Source of the DNA: Desulforhopalus sp.
GTDB lineage: Bacteria > Desulfobacterota > Desulfobulbia > Desulfobulbales > Desulfocapsaceae
DNA: 40,350 nt
Direction: 5' to 3'
NCBI GenBank assembly: GCA_023231425.1
Contig: JALNVI010000019.1
Span: forward strand, 1-40,350
Position numbers and translations under genes: made by a program. This document shows positions 38,924 through 40,350 of the stretch, piece by piece. The notes under the pieces were generated by a model that saw only the letters and a program-made list of their open reading frames with translations, was not told where the DNA came from and made no database searches. How positions within the stretch are numbered: the stretch's first letter is position 1; each line of letters starts with the position of its first letter.

Positions 38924-39754
38924 TTAGAGGCCAAGTACCTTTTTCGCATTTGTGTACATTACTTTTTCCAAAGTTTCTGCAGACCAGGGCAATTCTTTGT
39001 AGATCTTCAATGCAGTCTCCTGCTCAACAAAGGGGTGCGCAGAAGCAAAGAGGATCTGATCCGGGATAATGGTTTCAGCCGCTTTAATGTAGATGTCGGA
39101 CTGCGGAGAAAGTTCGAACTCAGAAAATTCAAGATACACGTTGGCGTTACGCTGAGTAACAAAAACCGCCTCATTCACCCAGGGGTATCCGCCATGGCTG
39201 ATAATGATTTTCAGTTCCGGGAAGTCCCGGGCAACAAAGTCAATATAACGCGGAGCAACATGATCCATTACCGCACCATCAACGAGAGTCGCCGGACCGG
39301 TGGTGAAAATTATCGGAATCTCCAGCTCACAGCACTTGGAGTAAATGGGATAATATTTGGCGTCATTGGGATAGAGATGGGAGAGATATGGATCTACTGC
39401 AGCACCCTTCATGCCTTTCTGCTCTACAGCTTCAGTCAATTCACGGACAGCATCCATCCCTTTATGGGGATCAAGACCATAGAAACCAATAAATTTTTCG
39501 GGAAAGGCTTTGACAAAGGCAACCACGCTTTTGTTATTTGCGGGAACATCATAGGTCTTTTCGCAGTCGCGGCCGGTGATAACTGCAACCTCAACCCCAC
39601 GTTTGTCAAGATCCTTAACGATATCTTCAAGCGACTGTTTGGGGCGTTTGCTAAAATCAATAGCCTTGCAGAGACCGGCGAACATGGAGCTGTTGGCGAT
39701 ACCATCAACAACCTCGGGGGTGTTCGGGCGAAAACGAAAATCGATGCACTTCAT
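38924..39754 (-). CDS. Amidohydrolase-2-family TIM-barrel protein lacking most metal ligands
   Basis: A 276-residue protein with the amidohydrolase-2 (ACMSD-like) fold: IDFRFRPNTPEV at the start, FIGFYGLDPHKGMDAVREL, GMKGAAVDPYLSHLYPND, ELEIPIIFTTGPA, FPELKIIISHGGYPWVNEA and ILFASAHPFVEQETALKIY. Metalloenzymes of the family have HxH at the first position, a His before TG and Asp in the last motif; here these read RFR (Arg7, Arg9), FTTG and SAHP, and only His187 of ISHGG is kept. AAGGAGT lies about 7 nt before the ATG, and the gene has its own strong terminator, so it looks functional rather than decayed. Substrate unknown. Confidence 0.85.
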   Translation of the reverse strand: MKCIDFRFRPNTPEVVDGIANSSMFAGLCKAIDFSKRPKQSLEDIVKDLDKRGVEVAVITGRDCEKTYDVPANNKSVVAFVKAFPEKFIGFYGLDPHKGMDAVRELTEAVEQKGMKGAAVDPYLSHLYPNDAKYYPIYSKCCELEIPIIFTTGPATLVDGAVMDHVAPRYIDFVARDFPELKIIISHGGYPWVNEAVFVTQRNANVYLEFSEFELSPQSDIYIKAAETIIPDQILFASAHPFVEQETALKIYKELPWSAETLEKVMYTNAKKVLGL

Positions 39755-40350
39755 TGAAAGACTCCTTCGTAAAAGAGATGATTACGCAGGCAGAAAAGAC
39801 CTCGCCTGCAGGGAAATGATGAATCATCAATCAGCAAGATATGTGCCTGTTATAAATCTTGCTTCGACACAGGCGACATCCCACCCTTTTACACAAATAT
39901 TTTTTATTCATTGCTTTGAGGGGATACATCACAAGCTGCCGACACCACGGCAGGGGCAATTTTGCACCACTGTTGCGTAATTGCAACATATGCGTTACAT
40001 GTTACTATTATTCTGTAATAATTAATATCCGTCAGCCGCTACAGTCCACAAGAGACAAGGCATTTTTGCAACATAAAGGGTTATACCCTCTATGTACTTA
40101 ATAATAAGAACTTTTATCATCTACCTGCCATTCCTTTCTGCTCCTCTTTTTTATCAATCTACCTCTATCCAAACTCGATTAATACACTCACCAAAACAGA
40201 TAGATACATTACGAATTTGCAACATATACAAATGAAATGAATTCTCATTCAGTAAAAAAGAGCACAATATTAAAGAGATTTTCTTAACTGGCATTGCAAT
40301 TGCTTTTTCTGTCCCAAGTGATTACGTCGGCATCTTTTGGGGACCGTCGC
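39755..40350. other. Upstream interval without a recognised gene
   Basis: The first 20 bp hold the ribosome-binding site of the amidohydrolase-family gene. The rest is AT-rich with no credible gene on either strand. An AGGGT-TAT-ACCCT palindrome lies near 40077-40091. A frame over the final 70 bp reads like a hydrophobic N-terminus (IFLTGIAIAFSVPSDYVGIF) but has no start codon before its upstream stop, so I do not call it. Confidence 0.4.

Noticed and set aside
38571..39069. Overlapping plus-strand frames of 118 and 140 codons
   Set aside because: Proline/serine-rich translations without start signals that run through a strong terminator and into the antisense of the amidohydrolase-family gene.
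40263..40350. Start of a plus-strand secreted protein at the right edge
   Set aside because: The frame reads hydrophobic, but no ATG, GTG or TTG lies between its upstream stop and the hydrophobic part, and no ribosome-binding site is present.

Overview
The window is 40.35 kb of bacterial chromosome from a Gram-negative organism. It has the lspA/ileS pair, a BioC-BioG biotin pathway, a predicted outer-membrane beta-barrel and lipid-linked glycan genes. Gene content and style (GT2-rich polysaccharide cluster, ileS-lspA-fabD followed by bio genes, LTA-synthase-like sulfatase, unusual amidohydrolase) fit a Desulfobacterota-type sulfate reducer, perhaps of the Desulfobulbales. That placement is inference without a search. 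No rRNA, tRNA, CRISPR array or complete insertion sequence was seen.

Layout. (1) 1-16.0 kb, all on the minus strand, looks like the ancestral backbone. In transcription order it reads ileS-lspA-fabD, then bioB, then bioA-bioF-bioG-bioC-bioD in near-overlapping order, then four GT2 glycosyltransferases and a polyprenyl-phosphate sugar transferase that runs off the left edge. (2) 16.0-26.9 kb, minus strand, is visibly more AT-rich and gammaproteobacterial in style. It holds a QseBC/PmrAB-like two-component system with a PepSY protein, a DedA-PAP2-LssY fusion, a second PAP2 phosphatase, a small outer-membrane beta-barrel, a GtrA-GT39 fusion, its DPM1-like partner and a cysteine-cluster protein. 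I read it as an envelope/lipid A remodelling island. (3) 26.9-27.9 kb is a gene graveyard with remnants of membrane and secreted proteins and short inverted-repeat elements. (4) 27.9-32.6 kb has an LTA-synthase-family enzyme divergent from an OmpR/EnvZ-type two-component pair, with operator-like repeats between them. (5) 32.6-38.2 kb is accessory: two small unknown genes, an APH-like/P-loop kinase fusion and a very AT-rich PIF1-helicase/PLD-nuclease fusion. (6) 38.2-40.35 kb has an amidohydrolase-family gene that lacks most expected metal ligands, then about 600 bp with no convincing gene.

The most striking structure lies outside the genes. A dispersed, MITE-like intergenic repeat occurs at least seven times (1470, 10233, 11413, 16060, 16690, 33498, 38171). 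It has terminal inverted repeats of the CCTTGAAT type, carries no ORF, and often sits directly against stop codons. Opposed copies bracket bioB and also bracket the 33.7-38.2 kb kinase/PIF1-PLD segment. A second, unrelated element of about 103 bp with ATTAAYCCGGCGG ends occurs three times within 1.3 kb (26.29-27.58 kb). A third sequence block occurs twice (32.6 and 38.5 kb). The best candidate for a poorly described protein system is the single-gene PIF1-PLD fusion; the envelope island is the best candidate for a multi-gene pathway.
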